Source: Aminobacter sp. HY435
GTDB taxonomy: Bacteria > Pseudomonadota > Alphaproteobacteria > Rhizobiales > Rhizobiaceae
Assembly (NCBI RefSeq): GCF_027568395.1
Contig: NZ_JANKZL010000003.1
Coordinates: 248,001 to 312,000 of the forward strand
DNA: 64,000 nucleotides
Direction: 5' to 3'
Shown: positions 18,206 through 26,700 of the stretch, piece after piece
Layout of the letters: each line of letters begins with the position of its first letter
How positions within the stretch are numbered: position 1 is the stretch's first letter
Translations under genes and position numbers: made by a program
The notes under the pieces: model-generated
Told to the model about the DNA's origin: nothing
Seen by the model: only the letters and a program-made list of their open reading frames with translations
The model's database searches: none

Positions 18206-19399
18206 ATGCACCAGCCCGTTTCCGCCAAGCTCCGGATCGTCCATTGCTTCAGGTCGCCGGTTGGCGGCATCTTCAGGCATGTGCGCGATCTGACGGAAGC
18301 CCAGGTGGCCGCCGGGCACTCGGTCGGCATCGTCTGCGACTCGACCACAGGGGGCGACCATGAGGAGCGCCTGTTCGACGCCGTCAGGCCGATGCTTGCA
18401 CTTGGCGTCCACCGCACGCCGATGCAGCGCCATGTCGGACTCGGCGACCTGACCGCCGCATGGCGGAGCTACAAGATAATCAAGGAATTGCAGCCGAACG
18501 TCCTGCACGGCCATGGCGCCAAGGGCGGCGCCTATTCGCGCGCATTCGGCTCACTGTTGCGGGTTTCAAGGTCTCGCGTGGCCCGCATCTACTCGCCGCA
18601 TGGCGGCAGCCTGCACTATGACGAGAAGACAACGTCGGGAAAGGCCTTCTTTGCGCTGGAACGGTTGATGGAGCGGTTTACCGACCATCTGCTGTTCGTC
18701 TCCGACTACGAGCGCAGAACGTTCGTGCGCAAGATCGGTGAGCCGCGGGCGGCCAACAGTCTCGTCTACAACGGCCTCCAGGAAGCTGAATTCGAACCGG
18801 TGCCTTCGCAGGTCGGCGCCGCCGACTTCCTCTACATCGGCATGATGCGCGACCTGAAGGGGCCGGATCTGTTCATCGAGGCAATTTCGGCGATCAGGCG
18901 CCAGGCCAAGCCGGGCGTCATTGCCATCATGGTCGGCGACGGGCAGGACCTTCCCCGCTACAGGGCGCAGGTCGACAGGCTCGGTCTCGCCGCTCAAGTG
19001 CAGTTCCGGCCGGCGATGCCGGCGCGCGCCGCATTCGCCCTGGCCGATTGCGTGGTGGTGCCTTCACGGGCAGAGGCCATGCCCTACATCGTGCTCGAAA
19101 CCCTGGCCGCGCAGAAGCCGATCGTCGCCACTGCCGTCGGCGGTATTCCGGAGATACTCGGATCGGCGTCGCCTGCGCTGGTGCGGCCGGACGCTGGCGA
19201 ACTTGCCGGCAAGATGAGCGCCTTTCTTGAGGCTCCGGCCCAATACGCACGTGCCATGCCCGATACGCAAGAGCTCAAGAGCCGCTTCAGCGTGGCAGTA
19301 ATGGCCGAAAATATCGAACGAGCCTATCGCTCAGCCCTTTCGCCGTTGCCCCTTAACGCAAAGCGGACAATGCCAACGGACCGTTCAAGGGTTTCTTAG
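18206..19399 (+). CDS. Family 4 glycosyltransferase
   Basis: A 397-residue GT-B fold enzyme. The N-terminal domain begins RIVHCFRSPVGGIFRHVRDLTEAQ with the glycine-rich acceptor loop. The C-terminal domain has YIGMMRDLKGPDLFIEA and the GT4 donor motif E-x7-E in PSRAEAMPYIVLETLA at about residue 290. It should add a sugar to the lipid-linked repeat unit on the cytoplasmic face. It starts 6 bases after the export lipoprotein gene. Donor and acceptor sugars cannot be read from sequence. Confidence 0.9.
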   Translation: MHQPVSAKLRIVHCFRSPVGGIFRHVRDLTEAQVAAGHSVGIVCDSTTGGDHEERLFDAVRPMLALGVHRTPMQRHVGLGDLTAAWRSYKIIKELQPNVLHGHGAKGGAYSRAFGSLLRVSRSRVARIYSPHGGSLHYDEKTTSGKAFFALERLMERFTDHLLFVSDYERRTFVRKIGEPRAANSLVYNGLQEAEFEPVPSQVGAADFLYIGMMRDLKGPDLFIEAISAIRRQAKPGVIAIMVGDGQDLPRYRAQVDRLGLAAQVQFRPAMPARAAFALADCVVVPSRAEAMPYIVLETLAAQKPIVATAVGGIPEILGSASPALVRPDAGELAGKMSAFLEAPAQYARAMPDTQELKSRFSVAVMAENIERAYRSALSPLPLNAKRTMPTDRSRVS

Positions 19400-19449
19400 G
19401 CCAAAGCTGATAGTCGATCTGGCGATAGTATTGCCAGCTTCTCAGATCG

Positions 19450-20988
19450 ATGCCCATGACCGACAATGATCCAGCACAGCGCTTTACCGCAGAAGCGGTC
19501 AGGGCAGCGAGCGGCGACGGCCGCAAAGCCAGCACCAAGCTGAGCAATGTCGCACAGGAAGTTGCCGCGCAGTACCGGCAGGACAGCATGTCTCCCGTCA
19601 TGGTCAGCGGTGTCCTGCGGCTTGTCGAATTCGCGATGCTGGCGGTGTCGGGTCTCGTCATCTACGCCTACCACGTCGGCTTTCTCGACCATTTGGGCTG
19701 GCTGTATCCGCTGGTCATCGCCGCGGCCTCGCTGGTGGCGGTCATCTTCTTTGAAGTGATGGACTGCTATCAGCTGCAATCGTTGCTGCGTCCTGGCGGC
19801 GCGATTGGCCGGATGACGCTGTGCTGGGCCATGACCTTCGCGCTGATGGCGGTGACAGCCTTCTTCATGAAGGTGTCCGCCGACTATTCGCGCCTGCTGT
19901 TCGGGAGCTGGTTCGTGATCGGCCTCGCTGTTCTCGCCTTCGAGCGCCTTGTCGCGGCGAAACTGATCCGGCGCTGGACCCGCAACGGCCGCATGGAGCG
20001 CCGGGCGGTCATCGTCGGCGGCGGCAAGGCGGCCGAATCCCTGATCCGTTCCATCGAACAGCAGCCCTACAATGACATCCGCATCTGCGGAATCTTCGAC
20101 GACCGCGACGACCGGCGCTCGCCGCCGATCGTGGCCGGATATCCCAAGCTCGGCACGGTTTCGGAACTGCTGGCCTTCGCCCGCATCGCCCGCATCGACA
20201 TGCTGATCGTGTCGCTGCCCGTCTCCGCCGAGACGCGCGTGCTGCAGTTGCTCAAAAAGCTTTGGGTGCTGCCTGTCGACATCCGCCTGTCGGCGCATTC
20301 CAACCAGCTGCAGTTCAGGCCGCGCTCGTATTCCTATATCGGCGCGGTGCCGATGCTCGACATCTTCGACAAGCCGATCAACGACTGGGATTCGGTCGCC
20401 AAGCGGGCCTTCGACATCGTCTTCAGCCTGCTCGGCATCCTCGTCTTCGCGCCGGTGATGATTGCCACCGCAATCGCCATCAAGCTCGACAGCAAGGGAC
20501 CGGTGCTGTTCAAGCAGAAGCGCCACGGCTTCAACAACGAGGTGATCGAGGTCTACAAGTTCCGCTCCATGTATGCGGACCAGTCCGACCCGTCCGCCCG
20601 CAAGTCGGTGACCAAGAACGATCCGCGCGTCACCCGCGTCGGCCGCATCATCCGCAAGACCTCGATCGACGAGCTGCCGCAGTTCTTCAATTCGCTGTTC
20701 GGCAGCCTGTCGCTTGTCGGCCCGCGGCCGCATGCGGTGGCCGCGCAGTCGCACAACCTCCTCTACAATGAAGTGGTCGACGGCTACTTCGCCCGCCACA
20801 AGGTCAAGCCCGGCGTCACCGGCTGGGCCCAGATCAACGGCTGGCGCGGTGAAATGGACACGGACGAAAAGATCCGCAAGCGCACCGAGTTCGACCTCTA
20901 CTACATCGAGAACTGGTCCCTCTGGTTCGACATCAAGATCCTGTTCCTGACGCCGATCCGGCTGCTTGATACGGAAAACGCCTATTGA
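19450..20988 (+). CDS. WcaJ-type undecaprenyl-phosphate sugar-1-phosphate transferase (HfsE/UppE-like)
   Basis: A 512-residue polyisoprenyl-phosphate hexose-1-phosphate transferase that starts repeat-unit synthesis. Four or five N-terminal helices (about residues 55-180) and a CoA_binding_3-like middle region (VIVGGGKAAESLIRSIEQQ) precede the catalytic bacterial sugar transferase domain (KRAFDIVFSLLGILVFAP onward). That domain holds KFRSMYAD, the catalytic pair in KTSIDELPQFFNSLFGSLSLVGPRP and the GVTGWAQINGWRGE motif. A second ATG lies two codons in at 19456. Its stop overlaps the TTG start of the next gene. Confidence 0.92.
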   Translation: MPMTDNDPAQRFTAEAVRAASGDGRKASTKLSNVAQEVAAQYRQDSMSPVMVSGVLRLVEFAMLAVSGLVIYAYHVGFLDHLGWLYPLVIAAASLVAVIFFEVMDCYQLQSLLRPGGAIGRMTLCWAMTFALMAVTAFFMKVSADYSRLLFGSWFVIGLAVLAFERLVAAKLIRRWTRNGRMERRAVIVGGGKAAESLIRSIEQQPYNDIRICGIFDDRDDRRSPPIVAGYPKLGTVSELLAFARIARIDMLIVSLPVSAETRVLQLLKKLWVLPVDIRLSAHSNQLQFRPRSYSYIGAVPMLDIFDKPINDWDSVAKRAFDIVFSLLGILVFAPVMIATAIAIKLDSKGPVLFKQKRHGFNNEVIEVYKFRSMYADQSDPSARKSVTKNDPRVTRVGRIIRKTSIDELPQFFNSLFGSLSLVGPRPHAVAAQSHNLLYNEVVDGYFARHKVKPGVTGWAQINGWRGEMDTDEKIRKRTEFDLYYIENWSLWFDIKILFLTPIRLLDTENAY

Positions 20989-22223
20989 GCGCGATCGCCC
21001 ATGAGCTGCCGCCGGCCGCGATCAACGCCAAGCTGGCCAGCCTGATCTCGACCGGCGCCATTGCGCTGGGCGTGCTGCTGTCGGGCTTCGTCATTCGCGA
21101 ACCGGCGCCCTACGAGCTCTACATGGCCGGCCTGATCGCGGTGTGGTCGCTGTTTGGGCTGCGCATTTCCCGCGCCATCACGCCGATGGTCGTCCTGTTG
21201 GTGACCTTCAACATCGGCGGCATGATCTCGATGACGCAGATGTCGAATCTGATGAGCACGCCGCTCTATCTTGCGGTGTCGCTGTTCCTGGCCTTCACCG
21301 CGATCTTCTTCGCCGCCGTCACCGAGGCAGATCCCAAGCTCTACCGCGTGATCTTCCTTGCCTGGGTGACATCGGCGGTGGTCACCTCGCTCCTGGGCAT
21401 ACTCGGCTATTTCGGGGCGGTGCCGGGCGCGGAGATGTTCACCAAGTTCGGACGCGCGGCGGGCGCCTTTCAGGACCCCAATGTGTTCGGTCCCTTCCTC
21501 ACCCTGCCGGGCATCTATCTGCTCTACCGCCTGCTGACCGGCAGCCCGGCAAGGATGGCGGTCTATGCCGTGCCGCTGCTGATCGTTACCGGCGGCATCT
21601 TCCTGTCATTCTCGCGCGGCGCATGGGGCCTTTTCGGCGCGTCGGCGATCCTGCTCACCGGCTTCCTGTTCATCCAGAGCAACAGCGGCATGTTCCGGCT
21701 TCGCATCGTCGTCATGAGCATCGCCGCGCTCGCGCTGCTGACGGTGGCGCTTCTGGTGGCGTTGCAGATCCCCAGCATCGCCGAACTGTTCACCACCCGC
21801 GCACAGTTGGTGCAGGACTATGACGGCGCCCGTCTCGGTCGTTTCGCCCGCTATGGGATCGGCTTCTTGCTTGCGACCGAAAAGCCGTTCGGCATCGGCC
21901 CCCTCGTGTTCGGCCAGATCTACGGCGAGGACACGCACAACATCTGGCTGAAAGCCCTGATGGACTATGGCTGGCTCGGCTTCGCCTCGTATCTTCTGCT
22001 GATCGTATGGACTGTCGCGGCCGGCTTCCGCATCCTGTTGCGCGACCGTCCATGGCAGCCGTACCTGCTCACATCCTACGTCGTCTTCATCGGCCATCTC
22101 GCGCTGGGCACGGTCATCGATACCGACCATTGGCGCCACTTCTACTTGCTCCTCGGCATGATCTGGGGCGCGATCGGCCTCGAGGCGCGTCATCAGATGA
22201 CGCATGTTCGCCACGTGAACTGA
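20985..22223 (+). CDS. O-antigen ligase/Wzy-type polysaccharide polymerase
   Basis: A 412-residue membrane protein with about eleven helices and a large periplasmic loop (about residues 260-320, RAQLVQDYDGARLGRF to FGIGPLVFGQIYGEDTHNIWLKALMDYG). The motif with GEDTHNIWLK is the Wzy_C/O-antigen ligase signature. In this setting it most likely polymerises the EPS repeat unit. The first possible start is a TTG overlapping the preceding TGA as TTGA, consistent with coupling; the next in-frame ATG is about 40 codons later and would remove helix 1. Confidence 0.85.
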   Translation: MSAIAHELPPAAINAKLASLISTGAIALGVLLSGFVIREPAPYELYMAGLIAVWSLFGLRISRAITPMVVLLVTFNIGGMISMTQMSNLMSTPLYLAVSLFLAFTAIFFAAVTEADPKLYRVIFLAWVTSAVVTSLLGILGYFGAVPGAEMFTKFGRAAGAFQDPNVFGPFLTLPGIYLLYRLLTGSPARMAVYAVPLLIVTGGIFLSFSRGAWGLFGASAILLTGFLFIQSNSGMFRLRIVVMSIAALALLTVALLVALQIPSIAELFTTRAQLVQDYDGARLGRFARYGIGFLLATEKPFGIGPLVFGQIYGEDTHNIWLKALMDYGWLGFASYLLLIVWTVAAGFRILLRDRPWQPYLLTSYVVFIGHLALGTVIDTDHWRHFYLLLGMIWGAIGLEARHQMTHVRHVN

Positions 22224-22436
22224 CTCGCCGGCGGCGCCGGCTTTGCACACAATCGGCGCGATTTGTGAACGGTCCGGCACCCTTTCGCCGGCTCACTTCG
22301 GTGTGACTGCTTTGTGAATCAGAGTGACCGGTCGCGCTATGGCATTCCCAATTGAGCGAGCCTATCTGAGGGTGGTAAGCGAAACGACCAAATAAAAAAA
22401 CGTTTTCGCAGCCAACTTTTTGAAAGGAATACCCCC

Positions 22437-22673
22437 ATGAATAAGCTCATTCTTGCTGCATCCGCACTCGTGATCATGAGCGGCGCCGCCATGGCAGCAT
22501 CGTCGAACGGCGTTGTTAGCACATTCAACGACAATACTCGTGTTATCACGCTTGAAAGTGGAAAGAGCTTCACCGTCCCTCGCGACGTTGCTCTGCCCAC
22601 GATCCAGGCTGGCGAACAGGTCTCGATCATCCTCAACGATGAAGGCGACCGCGTAACCGCCGTCCTGCGCTAG
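22437..22673 (+). CDS. DUF1344 small exported protein, copy A
   Basis: A 78-residue protein with signal peptide MNKLILAASALVIMSGAAMA and a compact mature domain of one DUF1344 unit. The core VITLESGKSFTVPRDVALP is almost identical to that of the second copy at 23072. It is probably periplasmic; function unknown. Start has TGAAAGGAAT upstream. The stop codon is immediately followed by a palindromic repeat and then a terminator, so it is monocistronic. Confidence 0.85.
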   Translation: MNKLILAASALVIMSGAAMAASSNGVVSTFNDNTRVITLESGKSFTVPRDVALPTIQAGEQVSIILNDEGDRVTAVLR

Positions 22674-22773
22674 AGCGCCGTGCGTCCGAATGGACGCACA
22701 AAGGACGCTCTAACTTACTGAGTTGGCGCATCGTGCTTTCCGAAAATCGGCACCGATTTTCGGGCCGATGCGC
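22672..22773. repeat. REP-like composite palindrome
   Basis: Two adjoining inverted repeats. The first (22672-22711) nests GTGCGTCC/GGACGCAC around a GAAT loop inside AGAGCG/CGCTCT. The second (22726-22773) has outer arms GCGCATCG/CGATGCGC and inner arms CCGAAAATCGG/CCGATTTTCGG separated by 2 bases. It begins within the stop codon of copy A. The look is that of the intergenic palindromes repeated many times in rhizobial genomes; copy number cannot be judged here. Confidence 0.75.
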
Positions 22774-22819
22774 TAATCGGGCAAACGCCTCCGGCGATGT
22801 CCTGCCATCGCCATCGAGA

Positions 22820-22855
22820 AAGCCACGGGCCCTCCCACCCGTGGCTTTTTCTTTT
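22820..22855 (+). terminator. Intrinsic terminator after DUF1344 copy A
   Basis: AAGCCACGGG (22820-22829) pairs with CCCGTGGCTT (22838-22847), an 8-base loop lies between, and a T-rich tract follows to 22855. It lies 147 bases after the gene, beyond the palindromic repeat. From here to 23071 I see no other gene, only the promoter-bearing gap before copy B. Confidence 0.85.
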
Positions 22856-23071
22856 GCCCAAGTCACGGGGCCGGAGCAAAGCGCGCACGTGAACGGGCAA
22901 GCAAGCTCGCAAGTTGCAGCGCAGCCCAAACGATGACGTGACCACTTCGTGTTTCGAGTTTACCGGCAGCGCTGCAACCTGCTCCCGGGCCATCCGTAAC
23001 TATTGGCATCGAGGCATCGGCACCGGCATTCAGCCAAAGATGCCTCCAACTACCACCGACAGGAGAACACG

Positions 23072-23323
23072 ATGAGAAAGCTCATTCTCGCGGCGGCTTC
23101 GCTCGCCCTGATGTCAGGCGCCGCCCTCGCCACAGAAGTGAACGGCACTGTCGTCCGCTTCAACAGTCATGCCCGCGTCATCACCCTTGACAACGGCAAG
23201 AGCTTTACGGTCCCACGCGATGTCGCGCTGCCAGCGATCCAGGTCGGCAGTCGCGTGTCGATCCAGCTCGACGATGAACGCGACAAGGTCGAGAACGTCT
23301 TTGCCAGCCACTCGATGATGTAG
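23072..23323 (+). CDS. DUF1344 small exported protein, copy B
   Basis: An 83-residue paralogue of the protein at 22437, with signal peptide MRKLILAAASLALMSGAALA and the shared core VITLDNGKSFTVPRDVALP followed by VGSRVSIQLDDERDKVENV. It carries a 6-residue tail (ASHSMM) lacking in copy A. AGGAG lies 7 bases upstream of the ATG. It has its own 5' region, so the pair is not an operon. Function unknown; location probably periplasmic. Confidence 0.85.
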   Translation: MRKLILAAASLALMSGAALATEVNGTVVRFNSHARVITLDNGKSFTVPRDVALPAIQVGSRVSIQLDDERDKVENVFASHSMM

Positions 23324-23336
23324 CCGCTTAGGCCGG

Positions 23337-23367
23337 ACGCCACGGGCAATAGCCATGCTCGTGGCGT
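23337..23367 (+). terminator. Possible terminator after DUF1344 copy B
   Basis: ACGCCACG and CGTGGCGT form an 8-base-pair stem around a 15-base loop, followed by TTGTGTTG. The long loop and poor T-run make it weak. Confidence 0.4.
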
Positions 23368-23405
23368 TTGTGTTGCCGCCCCATGGGGGGTATCTGAGCA
23401 GCCGC

Positions 23406-24101
23406 TCAGAACTTGTAGGCAAGCCCAAGCCTGATGTCGTGGGTGCGAAGCTTGATCTTACCAGCTTCCTCACCCCGCAACTCTGCATAGTCCTTGCTGC
23501 CGAAGTCGGAGTAGCGGTACTCGGCTCGCAGGATCAGATTGTCGGTTGCCGCATATTCTATGCCCGCACCGATGTTCCAGCCGACCATGGTTTCCTTCTC
23601 GGAAAACATGAGCACGTTGTCACCGAGAAGTTCGAACTCATATCCGCCAAACGAGAGACCACCCGCGACATATGGCAAGAAACGGTCCATGGCATACCCG
23701 GCACGAGCCCTGACTGCGCCGTTCCAATTCATCTTTGATGAGGTGTCCAGTCCCACCAACGGGCCGTCATTATCCGAGTACTCGCCACCGCCACCCGTGA
23801 GGTGGGCAGCGTTGATATCCGCGTCGATGCCGAGAACGACATTGTTCGCAAACTGGTGGTTGTAGCCTACATAGACGCCGCCGAGGACGCCGTCTGGATC
23901 GTAGTCGGTACGTTGCACGTAGTCGCCGGTCCGGTTCTCAAAAGGAGAATCGCCCCATGCGTATCCGATTGCCGCGCCGACATAGATGCCTGACCAGTTG
24001 TAGGCGCTTGAAACGGCTTGATCGTAAACAACGGCATCTGCGGCACCGGCAGTACCGGCAAGCCCAAGCAGCACAGTAGTCGCGAGAAGAGTCCGCATCA
24101 T
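23406..24101 (-). CDS. Outer-membrane beta-barrel protein (Omp25/Opa-like)
   Basis: A 231-residue eight-stranded-barrel type protein. A signal peptide (MMRTLLATTVLLGLAGTAGAADA) is followed by the hallmark YNWSGIYVGAAIGYAWG, alternating strands such as NWNGAVRARAGYAMDRFLPYVAGGLSFG and NLILRAEYRYSDFGSKDY, and a C-terminal strand ending in Phe (DIRLGLAYKF), the BamA recognition signal. It resembles the abundant surface proteins of Brucella and rhizobia. ATGs at 24101 and 24098 are adjacent; GAGG lies upstream, next to a short hairpin. Confidence 0.88.
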   Translation of the reverse strand: MMRTLLATTVLLGLAGTAGAADAVVYDQAVSSAYNWSGIYVGAAIGYAWGDSPFENRTGDYVQRTDYDPDGVLGGVYVGYNHQFANNVVLGIDADINAAHLTGGGGEYSDNDGPLVGLDTSSKMNWNGAVRARAGYAMDRFLPYVAGGLSFGGYEFELLGDNVLMFSEKETMVGWNIGAGIEYAATDNLILRAEYRYSDFGSKDYAELRGEEAGKIKLRTHDIRLGLAYKF

Positions 24102-24112
24102 AAGATGTTCCT

Positions 24113-24130
24113 CGTATCGCCCCCGATACG
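24113..24130 (-). promoter_or_regulatory. Hairpin abutting the ribosome-binding site of the Omp gene
   Basis: CGTATCG and CGATACG form a 7-base-pair perfect stem with a 4-base loop in the 5' leader. The ribosome-binding purines AGGA begin at the foot of the stem. It could modulate translation, mRNA stability or small-RNA access; this is inference. Confidence 0.4.
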
Positions 24131-24411
24131 AAGCTTAGACCATTTGCGTTACAAGTACATGAGGAAGGACTGGGCCAGCGAAGCGCTTTACGCGGTGTGG
24201 CAAACGCACAACAGCAGCCGTCAACGACAACAACTGCCGGCCGATCCCCGAAAATCCGCTCTGCGTTGACGGCGAACTGAATTGGCCGAACTGGTGCACC
24301 AAGCGGGGGCCAAAGTTTACCCCCTGCTACCCGTTGCTTGCCCGAATCCAGCCATGAGTTGTTCAACGTTGGCTGAACTTCTCATAAGCTGTTGTATCGG
24401 TGGGGAAATTT

Positions 24412-24488
<77 letters not shown>

Positions 24489-24498
24489 GACCGGTCGC

Positions 24499-24528
24499 GG
24501 TGTACCTTCATATTGCTGCTTCGGTCAA
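24499..24528 (-). promoter_or_regulatory. Promoter of tRNA-Pro
   Basis: On the minus strand TTGACC (24528-24523) and TACACC (24504-24499) are 18 bases apart, and the -10 box ends 11 bases before the mature tRNA start. The placement suits a very short leader. Confidence 0.5.
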
Positions 24529-24612
24529 CCCACTTCGACGGCTTTTCCGCCAATCTTGTTCATTGTCGAAAATTACCTGAGACCGGGCTTCGCGGCAGTC
24601 CGTGAGGCGCCC

Positions 24613-25149
24613 TCACCGCACCTGATCGAGCAGTCGCTTGCACTCAAGAAGGTCGAACAGCGCTTCCTGGAGAAGCGCGCGGTTGTCGCGGGACAGCTTG
24701 CCGGAATCGGCAGAGACGGGGCCTTCGTCATCGCCCTTGCCCAAACCGAAGAAGCGCCGGCTCGGCTTGGCGCGCGACTCGCCGACCAGCATCTCCTCGT
24801 CGACGCGTGGCTGGGCGGCGGGCGTCAGGGGTGCTTCCGCCTGCTTGCGCTGGGCGATGGCCTCGACTGCCTTGAGGTCGCCACTGCCGATGGCGACCAG
24901 GAACTGGTTGCCATTGTCGCGCAGCAGTTTCTGCACGCCCTTGATGGTGTAGCCCTGTTCGTAGAGCATGTGGCGGATGCCCTTGATGAGCTCCACATCC
25001 TGCGGGCGGTAATAGCGGCGGCCGCCGCCACGCTTCATCGGCTTGATCTGGGTAAAACGGGTTTCCCAGAAGCGCAGCACGTGCTGCGGCAGGTCTAGAT
25101 CTTCGGCCACTTCGCTGATGGTGCGGAAGGCGTCGGGGCTCTTGTCCAT
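24613..25149 (-). CDS. MerR-family transcriptional regulator
   Basis: A 178-residue DNA-binding protein. The N-terminal winged helix-turn-helix is clear: [25 protein letters not shown], then [38 protein letters not shown] (read in parts). The middle is a charged, low-complexity linker and the end ([24 protein letters not shown]) is a helix likely to dimerise. No metal-binding cysteine pair is seen, so a metal sensor role is unlikely. It follows ihfA, the usual arrangement in rhizobia. An alternative ATG upstream at about 25182 adds 11 residues. Confidence 0.85.
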   Translation of the reverse strand: MDKSPDAFRTISEVAEDLDLPQHVLRFWETRFTQIKPMKRGGGRRYYRPQDVELIKGIRHMLYEQGYTIKGVQKLLRDNGNQFLVAIGSGDLKAVEAIAQRKQAEAPLTPAAQPRVDEEMLVGESRAKPSRRFFGLGKGDDEGPVSADSGKLSRDNRALLQEALFDLLECKRLLDQVR

Positions 25150-25260
25150 GGTCGCCACTTTCGCAAACGATTCGTGATTCATTTCAGCGGTTTGCGCGAC
25201 AACATTCAAGCCCGGCGCGAATCCGCGCCAGGCTATCAACCGATTAGTCGGTGGAATCAG

Positions 25261-25584
25261 TTACTTGGCGGCCCTGGACTTGCCGTTCTGGTGGGCCCGC
25301 AGGATACGGCTCTTGAGCACGTTGGATGCCTTGAAGGTCATCACCCGGCGCGGCAGGATCGGAACTTCCTCGCCGGTCTTCGGATTGCGGCCAACGCGCT
25401 CATTCTTGTCGCGGACATGGAACGTCGCGAAAGAGGACAGTTTGACGGTCTCGCCGCGCACGATCGCTTCGCAAATCTCGTCCAGCACGGTTTCGACCAG
25501 TTGCGCCGATTCCGTGCGCGAAAGGCCGACTTTCCGGTAGACGGATTCAGCGAGGTCTGCACGTGTAAGTGTCTTGCCCCCCAT
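25261..25584 (-). CDS. ihfA: Integration host factor alpha subunit
   Basis: A 107-residue HU/IHF-fold DNA-bending protein. [22 protein letters not shown] opens the alpha-helical body, [22 protein letters not shown] forms the start of the beta arm and [21 protein letters not shown] contains the Pro that intercalates in DNA. It shapes promoters, recombination sites and origins. Its gene follows fabH, as is common in proteobacteria. The ATG at 25584 gives the usual N-terminus MGGKTLT. Confidence 0.95.
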   Translation of the reverse strand: MGGKTLTRADLAESVYRKVGLSRTESAQLVETVLDEICEAIVRGETVKLSSFATFHVRDKNERVGRNPKTGEEVPILPRRVMTFKASNVLKSRILRAHQNGKSRAAK

Positions 25585-25631
25585 GCGACGGTCCAATCCT
25601 CAAAAAGCAACAAAAATGAGCAACGCGCCGG

Positions 25632-25660
25632 AGGTTAAGTAATTGATCCGTCAAGGTCAA
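25632..25660 (-). promoter_or_regulatory. Possible ihfA promoter
   Basis: On the minus strand TTGACC (25660-25655) and TAACCT (25637-25632) are 17 bases apart, about 48 bases before ihfA. The -35 box is good and the -10 box is weak. Confidence 0.35.
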
Positions 25661-25716
25661 GGACCGATGCCATGACCTTACTGCAAGTCATTCAAGGTGC
25701 CGCAACGACACCCCGC

Positions 25717-26688
25717 TCACCACCTGACGAGCACCGCGCCCCAGGTAAATCCGCCGCCCATCGCTTCCAACATCACGAGGTCGCCCTTCTTGATGCGACC
25801 GTCGGCGACCGCCGCGGAAAGCGCCAGCGGGACGGATGCCGCCGAGGTGTTGCCGTGCAGATGGACGGTGACGACAGCCTTTTCCTCGGCAATGCCAAGC
25901 TTCTTGGCCGAAGCGTCGATGATGCGCTTGTTGGCCTGGTGCGGCACGAACCAGTCGAGATCGTCGGCGGTGATCCCGGTCTGGGCGAAAACGTCCTCGA
26001 TGACGTCGGCGATCATGCCCACCGCATGCTTGAAGACCTCGCGGCCTTCCATCTTGAGGTGGCCGACGGTGCCCGTGGTCGAAGGCCCCCCATCGACATA
26101 GAGCTTGTCCTTGTGGATGCCGTCGGAACGGAGGCTGGCGGCCAGAACGCCCTGATCGGCGATGGTGCCCTCGCCTTCCTGCGCTTCGAGCACCAGCGCG
26201 CCGGCGCCATCGCCGAACAGCACGCAGGTCGAACGGTCGTTCCAGTCAAGAATGCGCGAGAAGGTTTCCGAACCGATGACCAGCACCCGCTTGGCCATGC
26301 CGCCCTTGATGTAGAGGTCGGCCGTGGTGACGGCGTAGACGAAGCCGCTGCACACTGCCTGCATGTCGAAGGCGAAGCCGTGGCGCATGCCGAGGCGGTT
26401 CTGGATCTCGACCGCGGTGGCCGGGAATGTGTTGTTCGGCGTCGATGTCGCCAGCACGATAAGATCGATGTCGTCTGGCGTCAGGCCGGCATTGTCGAGT
26501 GCCGCGCGGGCCGCTGCTTCGCCGAGCGAGGCCGTGGTTTCGTCATCAGCGGCGATATGGCGCTGGCGAATGCCGGTGCGCTGAGCAATCCACTCGTCCG
26601 AGGTCTCGACCATGCCCTCGAAATCGGCGTTCTTCATGATACGACGGGGCAGCGCCGAACCGATGCCGCGCACAACTGATCTGATCAC
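25717..26688 (-). CDS. fabH: 3-oxoacyl-ACP synthase III
   Basis: A 323-residue thiolase-fold enzyme that condenses acetyl-CoA with malonyl-ACP to begin fatty-acid synthesis. The catalytic triad is Cys113 (DMQAVCSGF), His250 ([11 protein letters not shown]) and Asn280 (LHGNTSAAS). [13 protein letters not shown] and [14 protein letters not shown] are further family segments. It starts 12 bases after plsX, in the conserved yceD-plsX-fabH row that links fatty-acid and phospholipid initiation. Confidence 0.97.
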   Translation of the reverse strand: MIRSVVRGIGSALPRRIMKNADFEGMVETSDEWIAQRTGIRQRHIAADDETTASLGEAAARAALDNAGLTPDDIDLIVLATSTPNNTFPATAVEIQNRLGMRHGFAFDMQAVCSGFVYAVTTADLYIKGGMAKRVLVIGSETFSRILDWNDRSTCVLFGDGAGALVLEAQEGEGTIADQGVLAASLRSDGIHKDKLYVDGGPSTTGTVGHLKMEGREVFKHAVGMIADVIEDVFAQTGITADDLDWFVPHQANKRIIDASAKKLGIAEEKAVVTVHLHGNTSAASVPLALSAAVADGRIKKGDLVMLEAMGGGFTWGAVLVRW

Positions 26689-26700
26689 TTCAACGAATTC

